Source: Desulfonatronum thiodismutans
Lineage (GTDB): Bacteria; Desulfobacterota; Desulfovibrionia; Desulfovibrionales; Desulfonatronaceae
DNA: 64,000 bases
Reading direction: 5' to 3'
Assembly: GCF_000717475.1 (NCBI RefSeq)
Contig: NZ_JPIK01000018.1
Span: 1 to 64,000 of the forward strand
Part shown: positions 46,727 through 56,041 of the stretch, piece after piece
How the letters are laid out: each line of letters opens with the position of its first letter
Position numbering within the stretch: the stretch's first letter is position 1
Notes under the pieces: model-generated
What the model saw: the letters and a program-made list of their open reading frames with translations, nothing else
Database searches by the model: none
What the model was told of the DNA's origin: nothing
Position numbers and translations under genes: made by a program

Positions 46727-48294
46727 TACTTGTTGGCGAGCTTGGTAGCGAATTTCTTTGGCTCTATCCCGTATTTCTTGATCTTGTAGTTCACGATCCG
46801 GTAGCTGATGCGCAGTTCGCGGGCCGCCTGAAGCATGTTGCCCCGGGCCTTTTTCAGGGCGTCAACGATGATTTCCTGCTCGAATTTGGCCACGGCCTCG
46901 CCGAAGGAGAGGTCCATGTCCGTGGCCGAGCTTTCGGCGGTCTGGAGGGTCGGGGGGAGGTGGTAGGTGCGGATGACTTCCTCGGTGCAGAGCAGCACGG
47001 CCCGTTCCAGGCAGTTGCGCAGCTCCCTGGCGTTGCCGGGCCAATGGTACTGGGTCAGCAAATCCAGGGCCGGGGTGGAGATGCGTTTGATCTCTTTGCC
47101 GTATTCCTTGGCGTAGGCACTCAGAAAATGCTCGGCCATGGGCAGGATGTCCTCCCGGCGTTCCCGCAGGGGCTGGACGTAAATGGGGAAGACGTTGATC
47201 CGGTAAAACAGGTCCTCACGGAATTGCCCGGCTGCGATCAGGTCTTCCAGGGGGCGGTTGGTGGCGCAGACCAGCCGGGTGTCCACGGTGATGGTCTGCT
47301 CGCTGCCCAAGCGCTGGATTTCCTTTTCCTGGATGGCCCGGAGCACCTTGGCCTGGGCGTCCAGGCTGAGTTCACCGATTTCGTCCAAAAACAGCGTCCC
47401 CTGATGGGCCAGCTCGAAGCGGCCCTTTTTGCTCTGGACCGCCCCGGTAAAGGCCCCTTTTTCATGGCCGAACAGCTCGCTCTCCACCAGTTCAGCGGGC
47501 AGGGCCGCGCAGTTCAGGCGGATCAACGGCTGACCAGCCCTGGGGCTGGCCGTGTGGATGGCCTCGGCCAGCAATTCCTTGCCCGTGCCGGATTCGCCGC
47601 GCAGCAGGACCGTGGCCCGGCTGGGGGCCACCTGGGAAATCTGTTGCAAGACCAGGCGCATGCTCTTTGAAGCATGAACGATGTTCTTGGGCGAAAAGCC
47701 GGGATCGTAGACGGCCAGCCCTTGTTCCAGAAAGTGCTGCTGCCGGGCCATGTCCTCCTGGAGCCGGGCCACCCGGTGGGCGATGATCCGGGCCACCACC
47801 TCCAAAAAGCGGCAGTGGGTCTGCAAAACCTGCATCGGCGCCGTGGGCAGATCCACGCTGAGCACGCCAAGGATTTCCCGCTCCTTGTTCTCACCGCCTT
47901 CCTGCACCACGGGGACGCAGATAAAGGCCAAGGTGTCCATCTCCTCCTTGCCCCGGCCAAAGGCCCAGTTCAGGAAATCCGGGTGTTCTCCGATCACCGG
48001 GACGATGATCGCCTCGCCTTTGGACAGCACCTGTCCAGTGACGCCCTGGCCCTCCCCGTAAGAAACCTGTGACGGCTTCTGGGGGCCGTGGGTCAGGCTG
48101 AGCTTCAGGCTGCGGGTTTCGGAATCGTAAATGGCCAGAAAGTTGCGTACGTACCCCAGGTTGTGGGACAGAACCTGGAGCACGGCCTTCAGGCTGGTTT
48201 CCAGATGCACGTCCGGCTGCATCTGATCCAGAATTTCCTTCAAGGTATCCAGACTCAGGGAGAGGTTGTCCAGTGTGACGGCTCGGGAAGGCAT
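46726..48294 (-). CDS. NifA-type sigma-54 dependent transcriptional activator
   Basis: A 522-residue enhancer-binding protein. An N-terminal GAF domain (about 30-180) senses an unknown small molecule. The AAA+ domain has Walker A GESGTGKE (about 233-240), the sigma-54 contact loop GAFTGA (about 280-285), Walker B and the R-finger region. A Fis-type helix-turn-helix ends the protein (NMLQAARELRISYRIVNYKIKKYG). It opens sigma-54 promoters from upstream sites. ATG 48294 was chosen because AAGGA lies upstream; a TTG at 48336 lies within a strong hairpin and is unlikely. It follows iorB on the same strand, so control of iorAB is plausible but unproven. Confidence 0.88.
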   Translation of the reverse strand: MPSRAVTLDNLSLSLDTLKEILDQMQPDVHLETSLKAVLQVLSHNLGYVRNFLAIYDSETRSLKLSLTHGPQKPSQVSYGEGQGVTGQVLSKGEAIIVPVIGEHPDFLNWAFGRGKEEMDTLAFICVPVVQEGGENKEREILGVLSVDLPTAPMQVLQTHCRFLEVVARIIAHRVARLQEDMARQQHFLEQGLAVYDPGFSPKNIVHASKSMRLVLQQISQVAPSRATVLLRGESGTGKELLAEAIHTASPRAGQPLIRLNCAALPAELVESELFGHEKGAFTGAVQSKKGRFELAHQGTLFLDEIGELSLDAQAKVLRAIQEKEIQRLGSEQTITVDTRLVCATNRPLEDLIAAGQFREDLFYRINVFPIYVQPLRERREDILPMAEHFLSAYAKEYGKEIKRISTPALDLLTQYHWPGNARELRNCLERAVLLCTEEVIRTYHLPPTLQTAESSATDMDLSFGEAVAKFEQEIIVDALKKARGNMLQAARELRISYRIVNYKIKKYGIEPKKFATKLANK

Positions 48295-48333
48295 GGGTTC
48301 CTTGGTCGACGAAGGGTCGAGTTCGATAAAGGA

Positions 48334-48375
48334 CAAGGGCGCGGCGCTCGCGTGAGACGAACCGCCGCGCCCTTG
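48334..48375 (-). terminator. Strong hairpin between iorB and the activator gene
   Basis: The 13-base arms 48334-48346 and 48363-48375 are exact complements (CAAGGGCGCGGCG / CGCCGCGCCCTTG) around a 16-base loop. Downstream on the minus strand the sequence is TCCTTTATC, a poor T tract, so termination may be partial. It would reduce expression of the activator relative to iorAB. Confidence 0.45.
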
Positions 48376-48394
48376 AAGAGGTTAGGGGGGCTGA

Positions 48395-48982
48395 TCAGGC
48401 CACGGCCGCGGCGCCGAGACGCAGGGCCTTGACGTTGGCGTCCACCAGTTTGGGCGCCAGAGAAGCCGTGATGGTCTTCTCCATGCGCTCGAGACCGAAG
48501 GGCAGGCGGTTCAGAGCGCAGAGCGCGCCCAGCAATGCCAAGTTTCCGGCCTGTAATGCCCCGGCTTCCAGGCCCAGGCGTTGGCAGGGCAGGAAGTGCA
48601 CGTGCGGAGTGCATTCCCGGACCATGCGTTCCATTTCTTCGAAGGGCGGAGACTGCTCCCGTCCGCAACATACGCTGACCGGGGGCAGTTGCTCGCTGCT
48701 GCTCAGGATCAGGCCGTCCGAGGCGAGATAGGGCAGGGCGCGCAGGGTTTCCAATGGTTCGAACCCCAACAGCACGTCGGCCTCGCCCGGGCTGATCCGG
48801 GGATTGACGTATCCGCCCATGAGCACCGTGGATTCCACGATGCCGCCGCGCTGGGCCATGCCGTGCACTTCCCCGGCAACTACGGGAATGCCTTCATCCA
48901 GAGCGGCCTGAGCCAGCAGGCGGGTTGCCGTGACCGTGCCCTGTCCGCCTACGCCGGTGAAGAAAATACGCAAACGGGACAT
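48395..48982 (-). CDS. iorB: Indolepyruvate ferredoxin oxidoreductase, beta subunit
   Basis: A 195-residue subunit of the IorAB complex, which oxidatively decarboxylates aryl-2-oxo acids (indolepyruvate, phenylpyruvate) to aryl-acyl-CoA and reduces ferredoxin. The gamma-type oxidoreductase domain shows FTGVGGQGTVTATRLLAQAA and GEVHGMAQRGGIVES. ATG 48982 has GGAG six bases upstream, overlapping the iorA stop. Coupled to iorA and probably used in aromatic amino acid fermentation. Confidence 0.93.
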   Translation of the reverse strand: MSRLRIFFTGVGGQGTVTATRLLAQAALDEGIPVVAGEVHGMAQRGGIVESTVLMGGYVNPRISPGEADVLLGFEPLETLRALPYLASDGLILSSSEQLPPVSVCCGREQSPPFEEMERMVRECTPHVHFLPCQRLGLEAGALQAGNLALLGALCALNRLPFGLERMEKTITASLAPKLVDANVKALRLGAAAVA

Positions 48983-48984
48983 GG

Positions 48985-50820
48985 TTAGCTCCTTTTCCGG
49001 GGTTTGATGTGTTCGCAAAGCTGCACACAGAACATGCAGCCGTTGCACTGGTCAGGATTGATGACCATTTTCCCGTCCTGGGTGAAAAAGGCCGGACAGG
49101 CGAGATGATCCATGCATTCGTTGCACCCGTCGCAGCCTTCCTCCACCACGGCCGTGGCCGGGCGTTTCCGACCCATGACCCGGCGGGCGAAGAGCGGGCA
49201 GGGCTCTTCGGCGATGAGCACCCGGACCCCGGACAGGGCCTTGAGCTCCTCCAGAACTTCCTTGGTGGCCTTCATGTTCAACGGGTTCTGGACCCGGACG
49301 TGCTCCACCCCGCAGGCCTTGACCAGGGCCAGGATGTCCACCCGGGCCGTGTTCGGCCCCTTGGAGGTGTGTTCCACTCCAGGATGGGGCTGCTGGCCGG
49401 TCATGGCTGTGGTCTTGTTGTCCAGGATGATCACCAGCAGATCGTGGTGGTTGAATACGGCGTTGGCCAGGCCGGTGATTCCGGAATGAAAGAAGGTGGA
49501 GTCCCCGATATAGGCCACCACGGTGCGACCGCTGACCTTTGCCAGCCCCGAGCCCGTGGAGATGGAGGCGCCCATGCACACGCAGGTGTCCGCGGCCCGC
49601 AGCGGCGGCAGGACCCCCAGGGTATAGCAGCCGATGTCCGAGGAGTAGAGCGCCTCGTCGCCGAACACCTGGCGCACGCTGTAGAACGCGGCCCGGTGCG
49701 GACAGCCGGGACACATGTTCGGGGGGCGCATGGGCAGGCCTTGCGGCGCGGGGCAGGGTTTTGCCGCGGTTTGAGGCAATCCCAGGGCCGCGCTCAAGCC
49801 TTGCTTGACGATCAGCGAGGAATATTCGTCAAAATGCGGCAGGTGCTCGCTCTTGCCGTGGATTTCCACCTCGATGCCCAGGCGGTGGGCCAGGGCGCTG
49901 ATTTCGGTCTCCAGGATCGGTTCACCCTCTTCCACGATAATCACCTTGGACAACCCGCGCAAAAAGTCCTCGATCATTTTTTCCGGCAGCGGGTAGGAAA
50001 AGCCCAGTTCCAGCACCCGGACCTTGTCCAGCAGGTCCAGATCCGTCAGGGCGTCCTTGAGGTAGACCCTGCTGACGCCCGAGCTGATACAGCCCACGTC
50101 GCCCTGACCGGAGACCTTGTTCAGCGGGGATTTTTCCGCTTCTTGCCGCAATTCTTCCAGCTTCTGCAGCAAAATTTTATGCCTGGCCCGGGCCACGGCC
50201 GGAACGATCACGAACCGTCGAGGGTCGGAAACAAAGGGCGCGCCCTGCACCGGCGGTTGCATCTCGCCGAAGACCACTTCGCCGCGCTGGTGGTTGACCC
50301 GGGTGCTGGTACGCAACATGACCGGCTGCTCAAACTGCCGGGACAGGTCCATGGCCGCCCTGGTCATGTCCTTCATTTCCTGCGCGCTGGAGGGCTCCAG
50401 GCAAGGCATGCCCGCCAGCCGGGCATAGTAGCGGTTGTCCTGTTCGTTCTGGCTTGAGTGGCAACCCGGATCGTCCGCGCTGAGCAGCACCAGACCGCCG
50501 GGGGCTCCGAAATAGGCCACGCTCATCAGCGGGTCGGCAGCCACGTTCACTCCAACGTGCTTCATGGTCACCAGGGTCGACGCCCCGCCCAATGTGGCCC
50601 CGATACCAACCTCCAGGGCGACCTTTTCGTTGGTCGAGTATTCGAAGCCGTAGCCGCCTTTGTCGCTGAGTCGAAAAAAGGTGTCCGGAACCTCGGACGA
50701 CGGAGTGCCAGGATAGCAGGACACAAAACTGACTCCGGCCTCCAGTGCTCCGCGAACGATGGCCTCGTTGCCCAACAGCAGGTGCTTTTCACCGGCTTGT
50801 CCAGAAAGAAGAATGTCCAT
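48985..50820 (-). CDS. iorA: Indolepyruvate ferredoxin oxidoreductase, alpha subunit
   Basis: A 611-residue TPP and iron-sulfur subunit. The N-terminal pyrimidine-binding domain has FVSCYPGTPSSEVPDT and FEYSTNEKVALEVGIGA. The TPP-binding domain shows MCPGCPHRAAFYSV, GDSTFFHSGITGLANAV and ILDNKTTAMTGQQPHPG. The C-terminus carries two ferredoxin-like clusters (CDGCNECMDHLAC, CNGCMFCVQLC). ATG 50820 begins LLSGQAGEKHLLLGNEAI, the family start; in-frame sequence upstream overlaps a separate intergenic stretch and is not conserved. It forms an operon with iorB. Confidence 0.94.
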   Translation of the reverse strand: MDILLSGQAGEKHLLLGNEAIVRGALEAGVSFVSCYPGTPSSEVPDTFFRLSDKGGYGFEYSTNEKVALEVGIGATLGGASTLVTMKHVGVNVAADPLMSVAYFGAPGGLVLLSADDPGCHSSQNEQDNRYYARLAGMPCLEPSSAQEMKDMTRAAMDLSRQFEQPVMLRTSTRVNHQRGEVVFGEMQPPVQGAPFVSDPRRFVIVPAVARARHKILLQKLEELRQEAEKSPLNKVSGQGDVGCISSGVSRVYLKDALTDLDLLDKVRVLELGFSYPLPEKMIEDFLRGLSKVIIVEEGEPILETEISALAHRLGIEVEIHGKSEHLPHFDEYSSLIVKQGLSAALGLPQTAAKPCPAPQGLPMRPPNMCPGCPHRAAFYSVRQVFGDEALYSSDIGCYTLGVLPPLRAADTCVCMGASISTGSGLAKVSGRTVVAYIGDSTFFHSGITGLANAVFNHHDLLVIILDNKTTAMTGQQPHPGVEHTSKGPNTARVDILALVKACGVEHVRVQNPLNMKATKEVLEELKALSGVRVLIAEEPCPLFARRVMGRKRPATAVVEEGCDGCNECMDHLACPAFFTQDGKMVINPDQCNGCMFCVQLCEHIKPRKRS

Positions 50821-50911
50821 ACGTTGTGGTACCTCATCAATAACGGTTGGTGTTGGTCGCGCGGCGAACCGTGCGGTCGAAATCAAATCTGAATGCGGTG
50901 CACTACGGCCT

Positions 50912-51622
50912 CTATGACGATTCTCCGGCCATGCGCTGACGAATTTGACTCGCCTTGAAGGCCAGATAGTCCGACTGCCGACCATCCTCACGAGCCTGCA
51001 ACTCTTCAAAGGTCCGCAAGGCCAGTTCCCAGTTTCCAGCGGCCTCGGCGGCTTCGGCTAGTTGGAGCAGCACGATGGGCAGAAATTCCTCGGAAGCCCC
51101 GTTGCGCAGGGCTGTCAGTTCCGTCACGGCCTCATCGGCTTGGCCCAGGTGCAGCAGGGCCGTTGACCGTCCCATGCGGGCCAAGGACTTCCAGTTGTCG
51201 GGGCCTGCCTCGACCAGGAGTTTCCAATACTCTTGGGCCGTTGCCCAGTCTCCGATATTCTGAGCCGCCTTGGCTGCTTCCAGGTGGTGGCGGGGCAGCA
51301 GGGGCTTGGCCATCTCTCCTCGCAGCCGTATCAACGCCTCCAGCCGCTCGACGCCCTGGTTTTCCAGCAGTGCTTGGCTCAAGGCTTGTTCGCTGTTGGC
51401 CAGTTGGCGTTCCTGGTAGGCATTGAACCCGGCGTATCCGGCAACAAGAACCACGAATACCGCTGCGGCCGCGACGAGCTTCTGCCAATGCTCCACGAGC
51501 TTCTCAAAAAAGGCGCGGGACTGCGTGCCGATCTCCGACTCGAATCGTTCTCCAAAACCTTTGTCCTCCGGGGCTTCCTGCTCCGGAAGCGACTCGCGGG
51601 GATGCTTTTCTTTTGCCGACAT
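50912..51622 (-). CDS. Membrane-anchored TPR protein (YfgM-like)
   Basis: A 236-residue protein with an acidic N-terminal segment (about 1-45), one transmembrane helix (about 47-66, LVAAAAVFVVLVAGYAGF) and a periplasmic-type TPR region (about 70-225: AQNIGDWATAQEYWKLLVEAGP, LLQLAEAAEAAGNWELALRTFEEL). The layout matches YfgM, which links periplasmic chaperones with the Sec translocon. GGGAG lies six bases upstream of ATG 51622. It is followed by iorA on the same strand after 91 bases; no functional link is apparent. Confidence 0.72.
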   Translation of the reverse strand: MSAKEKHPRESLPEQEAPEDKGFGERFESEIGTQSRAFFEKLVEHWQKLVAAAAVFVVLVAGYAGFNAYQERQLANSEQALSQALLENQGVERLEALIRLRGEMAKPLLPRHHLEAAKAAQNIGDWATAQEYWKLLVEAGPDNWKSLARMGRSTALLHLGQADEAVTELTALRNGASEEFLPIVLLQLAEAAEAAGNWELALRTFEELQAREDGRQSDYLAFKASQIRQRMAGESS

Positions 51623-51899
51623 CAACGACTCCCTTTGAAAAAATGTAGAATGTACAGAATTGTGACTGGACGTTCTGCTACACAGAAATGTAAAAAAGGT
51701 AAAGCTGAAAAAGTCCTTCAAACGGCAGTGGGTTTCAGTTGCCTTATATTGTTGGATTTTTGCGGCCTGTGAGAAAGCGTCACGGGCATCATGATCTTGT
51801 GTCGTCAGTCCTTTTTCTCAAGAGATTCTCCTGTCTCTCGCTCTCAAACCGTTTTTCTGAACGTTTTTGTTCTCCTCGTGACCTTTTATTTTGCAAAAG
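51623..51899. other. Divergent intergenic region
   Basis: This stretch separates the minus-strand TPR gene from plus-strand genes. It is AT-richer than its surroundings. I see no strong promoter pair, repeat or RNA gene; frames crossing it on the plus strand lack ribosome sites. Confidence 0.35.
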
Positions 51900-52034
51900 A
51901 TGTTGGTACGAATCAAAACGCAACAGGCGACACTGCTGACCGTCTGTTTGGTCATCGTGCTTTTTTCGAACGTACTAATCCTCGCCATCAGCGTGCAAAC
52001 CGCTAAGCATCCTTTGCGACCCGCTTTTCTTTAA
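51900..52034 (+). CDS. Small single-span membrane peptide (possible gene remnant)
   Basis: A 44-codon frame from ATG 51900 to TAA 52032. Residues about 11-31 (TLLTVCLVIVLFSNVLILAI) would form one membrane helix; the N-terminus has Arg and Lys residues. The N-terminal pattern resembles the start of membrane sensor proteins, so it may be a remnant of a longer gene. There is no clear ribosome site. It lies 29 bases before the next gene. Coding status is uncertain. Confidence 0.25.
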   Translation: MLVRIKTQQATLLTVCLVIVLFSNVLILAISVQTAKHPLRPAFL

Positions 52035-52063
52035 GATATCCAAGCTTTTTTCGGAGCCATGCC

Positions 52064-53260
52064 ATGCCTCAACTCTTTCGCTTTCCGAAGGCGCGTCCTT
52101 CGGTGTCCGTAGCGGCCTTCTTGCTGACGACAGCAATCCTTTTCGCCACCGCATCCACCATTCGCGCAGGCGACGCCCAGGATTTTCCAGAGCCCGTGGC
52201 CTCGGCCATGTCCACGCTGATCGAGCGCATCCAGGACCGTGGTCCCATTGAGACGCAGGATTTGCTCCCTCTTCTGCGCTTTGCCCGGAACTCCGTCTTC
52301 ACTCGGGACGACTGGGACGTTCCCAACCTGTTGAACGCCACCGGAGGGTATTACGGATACGGCATCGCCGCGCCCGTGGGCCGGATCATTAACCACATCT
52401 ACCATTCTGAACTGCCGCCTTCCCTCTTTCACCCTTCGGTGGTTCGCGTCGGCAAATGGTCCGAGGAACCGGAAGAAAACATTCCCGAGCTTTGGAAGAA
52501 TCTGGAGGAAGGGCAGGTCGTCGTTGTTCGTGGGCGGGAACTCGAGGAAAACACGCCGGATGTGAGCACTGGGGGTTATTACACCTACCAGACGGATCGC
52601 ATGATCGTGCTGGTTGCTCATGAAGGGGAGAAATACCTGCTGTCCGTGAGCAAGCAAAAGGACGAATCCAGCGTAGGGCGCAAGGGCGTGGTCATCGGCG
52701 ACGACCAGGACTGGAACTACTTTTACACGGATGAGGAAGGGTTGACCACCGGCGGCTTGGGGTGGGTAAATTCCTACATGTTTGACTCTTTTTCCGTGAC
52801 CGTGCTGTCCGCGGACCCCGTCGATCCCGAGCGCACCCGCCATGCCATGTTCAAGTGGGTCCGGGCCGGTTGGTCCGGGATGAACATGGTCCGCCCCAGT
52901 CACGTGCGTAACGGTTGTCAGCGCTTCGCTCAGAGCCTGGTCCGTTTGATGGAGTCGGACGACCTCCCGGAAATCGAAGCCCTGATAGCCATGAGCAAGC
53001 GAGTTCAGGCCATGGATGAACAGGAGGTTTTGCGAACTCTGCAACCGTACATCGAAAGTCTTCGAGAAGCCGCCTCCGAGGATTCCGTCCTCTCACGCAG
53101 ATCCTTTCAACGCATCCTGAACCAGGACAACCCCCTGGAGCACTACAGTCTGTACGCAAAGCAAAGCCTGGTCATGAAAGAATTTCTGAAGGCCAGCGTC
53201 GGGCTTCCGGCCTTGCTGGCCGTGAACCAGGACGAGGTCCTGGTCTCGTTTCTGCGCTAA
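52064..53260 (+). CDS. Exported protein of unknown function
   Basis: I do not recognise this 398-residue protein. It begins with a signal peptide (basic FRFPKARPS, hydrophobic VAAFLLTTAILFATAS, likely cleavage near IRAGDA). The mature part has an aromatic, Gly-rich stretch (LLNATGGYYGYGIAAPVGRI), a beta-rich middle (GGYYTYQTDRMIVLVAHEGEKYLLSVSKQ) and a helical C-terminus. No catalytic motif or lipobox is visible. It is flanked by opposite-strand genes and followed by a terminator, so it is probably monocistronic. Likely periplasmic; no function is proposed. Confidence 0.75.
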   Translation: MPQLFRFPKARPSVSVAAFLLTTAILFATASTIRAGDAQDFPEPVASAMSTLIERIQDRGPIETQDLLPLLRFARNSVFTRDDWDVPNLLNATGGYYGYGIAAPVGRIINHIYHSELPPSLFHPSVVRVGKWSEEPEENIPELWKNLEEGQVVVVRGRELEENTPDVSTGGYYTYQTDRMIVLVAHEGEKYLLSVSKQKDESSVGRKGVVIGDDQDWNYFYTDEEGLTTGGLGWVNSYMFDSFSVTVLSADPVDPERTRHAMFKWVRAGWSGMNMVRPSHVRNGCQRFAQSLVRLMESDDLPEIEALIAMSKRVQAMDEQEVLRTLQPYIESLREAASEDSVLSRRSFQRILNQDNPLEHYSLYAKQSLVMKEFLKASVGLPALLAVNQDEVLVSFLR

Positions 53261-53318
53261 CCGCGCTTTTTCCGACAACTGGTCGTTCTTCGCGTGGGGG
53301 CGGTCGTCCTTCATGTAC

Positions 53319-53357
53319 AAAAATGGCCGGAGCGTCTTGGACGCTTCGGCCATTTTT
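53319..53357. terminator. Rho-independent terminator after the exported unknown
   Basis: Arms 53319-53336 and 53340-53357 pair over 18 bases (one G-T pair) around TTG; the stem core is GGCCGGAGCGTC / GACGCTTCGGCC, with A tract on the left and T tract on the right, so it can work in both directions. A smaller hairpin (GCGGG / CCCGC, 53369-53383) next to it may contribute to ending the convergent ygeW transcript. Confidence 0.8.
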
Positions 53358-53397
53358 TCAATTTAGGAGCGGGCAGAACCCGCCTTTTGCATCCCGG

Positions 53398-54597
53398 TTA
53401 GCGGACGCAACGACTACGTTCCCCTTCAAGAATGCTCATCAGAGCGTCCGCGGGGTGTTTCAGACGGGAGAGCAGGATCATGGCGGCCACCACGTAAGGC
53501 TTGTAACCGGCCTCCTTGTAGGTGTCGATCCGATATCGTTCGAAGACCGAAGCTTGGACCTCGCCCTGAGCGCAGCTGACCCCGGAGATGTCCGCGGGCA
53601 GGCAGTGCATGTACAAAGCGCTTTGGTCCCTGGTCAGCTTCATCATCTCTTCGGTGCATTCCCAGTCCACGAAACGCTTGTTGTTTTCCAGGCAGCGTTT
53701 TTCCAACTCTTTCAAACCCTCGGAGTCGCGCTGGCTGAGCAGCTTGGTGCGCTCTTCCATCACGGCGAAGGGGGCCCAACTCTTGGGGTAGACGATGTCC
53801 GCGCCCGTAAAGGCCTCGGCCATGGAGTTGACCACCTGGAAAGATCCGCCGGACTCCGCGGCCTGCTTGCGGGCCAGGTCTTCCACTTCGGGCAGTACGG
53901 TGTAGCCTTCCGGATGCCCCAGGACCACGTCCATGCCCAGCCGAGTCATCAGGCCGACCACGCCCTGGGCCACGGACAGCGGCTTGCCGTAGGAGGGCGA
54001 ATAGGCCCAGGTCATGGCGATCTTCTTGCCCTTGAGCTTGTCCAGGCCGCCGAAGTGGTTGATCAGGTGCAGGGCGTCGGCCATGGTCTGGGTGGGATGG
54101 TCCAGGTCGCATTGCAAATTGACCACGCTGGGCCGGGTGGGCAGTACGCCCTGGCGAAAGCCGTCGTCCAGGGACGCGGCCACTTCACGCATGTAGGCGT
54201 TGCCCTGGCCCAGGAAAATGTCGTCCCGGATGCCGATGGCCTCGGCCATGAAGGAGACCATGTTCGCGGTCTCGCGCACCGTCTCGCCGTGGGCGATCTG
54301 GGATTTTTCCTCGTCCATGTCCTGTACGGTCAGACCCAAAAGGTTGGCCGCCGCGGCGAAGCTGAACCGGGTCCGGGTGGAGTTGTCCCGGAAGATGGAG
54401 ATGGCCAGACCGGAGTCGTAAAGCCTGGGGGAGACGTCCATGGCCCGCATGGCCCGCAGGATTTCGGCCACGTCGAACACCGCGGCCAGTTCCTCGGCGG
54501 TTTTTTCCCAGGTCAACAGAAAGTCGTTGTGATGCATGCCCTCGATCCGACGGCCCGCCAGCCGCCGAATCGCTTCGCGAATGCCAGTTTTGTCCAT
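53398..54597 (-). CDS. ygeW: Knotted carbamoyltransferase YgeW
   Basis: A 399-residue member of the aspartate/ornithine carbamoyltransferase superfamily. The carbamoyl-phosphate loop reads FRDNSTRTRFSF, in place of the STRT signature context of ATCase/OTCase. The HPTQTMAD motif (carbamoyl-phosphate binding) and the C-terminal HCLPADI are present. YgeW is longer than OTCase by an insertion that forms a knot; its natural substrate is unknown. In E. coli ygeW is near ygeY and hydantoinase-like genes. Here it is the last gene of a minus-strand run with ygeY and a TRAP transporter, implying catabolism of an imported ureido or amino compound. Confidence 0.9.
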   Translation of the reverse strand: MDKTGIREAIRRLAGRRIEGMHHNDFLLTWEKTAEELAAVFDVAEILRAMRAMDVSPRLYDSGLAISIFRDNSTRTRFSFAAAANLLGLTVQDMDEEKSQIAHGETVRETANMVSFMAEAIGIRDDIFLGQGNAYMREVAASLDDGFRQGVLPTRPSVVNLQCDLDHPTQTMADALHLINHFGGLDKLKGKKIAMTWAYSPSYGKPLSVAQGVVGLMTRLGMDVVLGHPEGYTVLPEVEDLARKQAAESGGSFQVVNSMAEAFTGADIVYPKSWAPFAVMEERTKLLSQRDSEGLKELEKRCLENNKRFVDWECTEEMMKLTRDQSALYMHCLPADISGVSCAQGEVQASVFERYRIDTYKEAGYKPYVVAAMILLSRLKHPADALMSILEGERSRCVR

Positions 54598-54641
54598 GAT
54601 GGGGGTTCCTTTTTGTTGGTAGAGTAAGTGAAGAAGACAGT

Positions 54642-54690
54642 ATTCAGAAGTCAGGAATCAGAATTCAGAAGTCGGAAGTCAGAGGCCGGA
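54642..54690. repeat. Degenerate CAGAAGTC direct repeats
   Basis: Short direct repeats based on TTCAGAAGTC, TCAGGAATC, TTCAGAAGTC, GGAAGTCAG follow one another between ygeY and ygeW. A complementary motif (CTCCTGAATCCTGAATTCT) occurs near 57184, upstream of dctP. Such low-complexity repeats are common in some genomes; a function is unknown. Confidence 0.5.
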
Positions 54691-54731
54691 GAATAAAAAT
54701 CTCACGGCAGTTGACAAAAAACAGACCTGCT

Positions 54732-55946
54732 CTAGCCTCTAGCCCGTTCCACGTACACCGCCGGGATCAGGGCGTACATGGCCGCGGCCTGGACCAGTTC
54801 GGCTTTCCAGGTTTTCTCGTTGGGCGCGTGGGCCTGGTCTTCGTGGCCCGGGCCGAAGCCGACGCAGGGAATGCCCAGGCGGCCCATGATGGAGACGCCG
54901 TTGGTGGAGAAGGTCCATTTGTCCACCAACGGCTGCTTCCCGAACAACCGTGAATAGGTGTCCACCAGTGTTTCGCAGACCGGATGGCTCTCTTCCAGCA
55001 CCCAGGCCGGGAAATAGCATTCCGTGGGGTAGACCAGGCCGGTGTAGGACGGCTTGTCGTAGTTGTACATGGTCACTTCCGCCCCGGCCGCGCGCACCGC
55101 GGGCAGATTGCGGATCTGTTGCAGAGCCTCTTCCCAGGTCTCGCCCCAGGTCAGACGACGGTCCACGGAAATCCAGCAGCCGTCGGCCACGGCGCAGCGC
55201 GAGGGCGAGCAGTGGCCGATCTCGGAGACCGTGAGGCTGCCCTTGCCCAGAAAGGGGTCGGTGCGCAGGTTCGTGTGCAGGGCCTGAAGTTCATTGAGGA
55301 TCGGCCCCATCTTGAAAATGGCGTTGTCCCCGCGCTCCGGGGCCGAGCCGTGGCAGCTCACGCCTTTGGTACCCACCTGGATCTCCATCCGGCCCCGCTG
55401 GCCGCGATAGACGTTGCAGGACGTGGGTTCGGTGGAGACAACGAATTCCGGGCGCAGCTTGCCCTCGTTGACGATGTACAGCCAGCACAGCCCGTCGCAG
55501 TCCTCTTCCTGGACCGTTCCGGCCATCATCAGCGTCACGTCCTTGGGCAGCAGGTCCAAATCCTTGATGATCTTCCCAGCATAAACCATGGAGGCCATGC
55601 CGCCCTCCTGGTCGCTGGCCCCGCGGCCGATGATGGTTTCCTCGTCCTCATGGCCGAGAAAGGGATCATGGTTCCACTGCGAACGATCCCCCACGCCCAC
55701 GGTGTCCACGTGCGCGTCCAGGGCGATGAGCCGGGGGCCGTTGCCGATGAATCCCAGGACGTTGCCCATGGGGTCGATCTCCACTCGGTCGAACCCGACC
55801 TTTTCCATCTCCTTCTTGATCAGGGCGCACACGGCTTCTTCCTGACACGACTCGCTGGGAATGGCGATCATCTCTCGCAAAAACCGGCTTATCTCCGGCT
55901 TATAATATTCCGCGCGCTCCACGATTTTTTTCGGATCAACTGACAT
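54732..55946 (-). CDS. ygeY: YgeY-family M20 metallohydrolase
   Basis: A 404-residue M20 peptidase/deacylase-type enzyme. Metal ligands are placed in [12 protein letters not shown] (His, Asp), [14 protein letters not shown] (bridging Asp), QEEDCDG (catalytic Glu pair) and [14 protein letters not shown] (His). The segment [18 protein letters not shown] and the overall length match the YgeY group, which is tied to selenium-dependent purine or ureide metabolism in other genomes. The reaction is probably hydrolysis of an amide or ureido bond. AGGAA lies upstream of the start. It lies between dctP and ygeW on one strand. Confidence 0.9.
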   Translation of the reverse strand: MSVDPKKIVERAEYYKPEISRFLREMIAIPSESCQEEAVCALIKKEMEKVGFDRVEIDPMGNVLGFIGNGPRLIALDAHVDTVGVGDRSQWNHDPFLGHEDEETIIGRGASDQEGGMASMVYAGKIIKDLDLLPKDVTLMMAGTVQEEDCDGLCWLYIVNEGKLRPEFVVSTEPTSCNVYRGQRGRMEIQVGTKGVSCHGSAPERGDNAIFKMGPILNELQALHTNLRTDPFLGKGSLTVSEIGHCSPSRCAVADGCWISVDRRLTWGETWEEALQQIRNLPAVRAAGAEVTMYNYDKPSYTGLVYPTECYFPAWVLEESHPVCETLVDTYSRLFGKQPLVDKWTFSTNGVSIMGRLGIPCVGFGPGHEDQAHAPNEKTWKAELVQAAAMYALIPAVYVERARG

Positions 55947-55983
55947 TTTTTCCTCGCTTCAACGGACTGTTTTGGGTCATTCA

Positions 55984-56019
55984 AAAAAACAGGGCGCACC
56001 CCTGTTTGGGGTGCACCCT
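55984..56019 (-). terminator. Terminator after dctP
   Basis: On the minus strand a 12-base stem (arms 56008-56019 and 55991-56002, one mismatch; core GGGGTGCACCC) with loop TGTTT analogue is followed by a U tract (55990-55984). It lies 22 bases after the dctP stop and before ygeY. Partial termination here would favour high binding-protein expression over the enzymes. Confidence 0.7.
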
Positions 56020-56041
56020 TAGGTTTATTTGTTATCAAATC

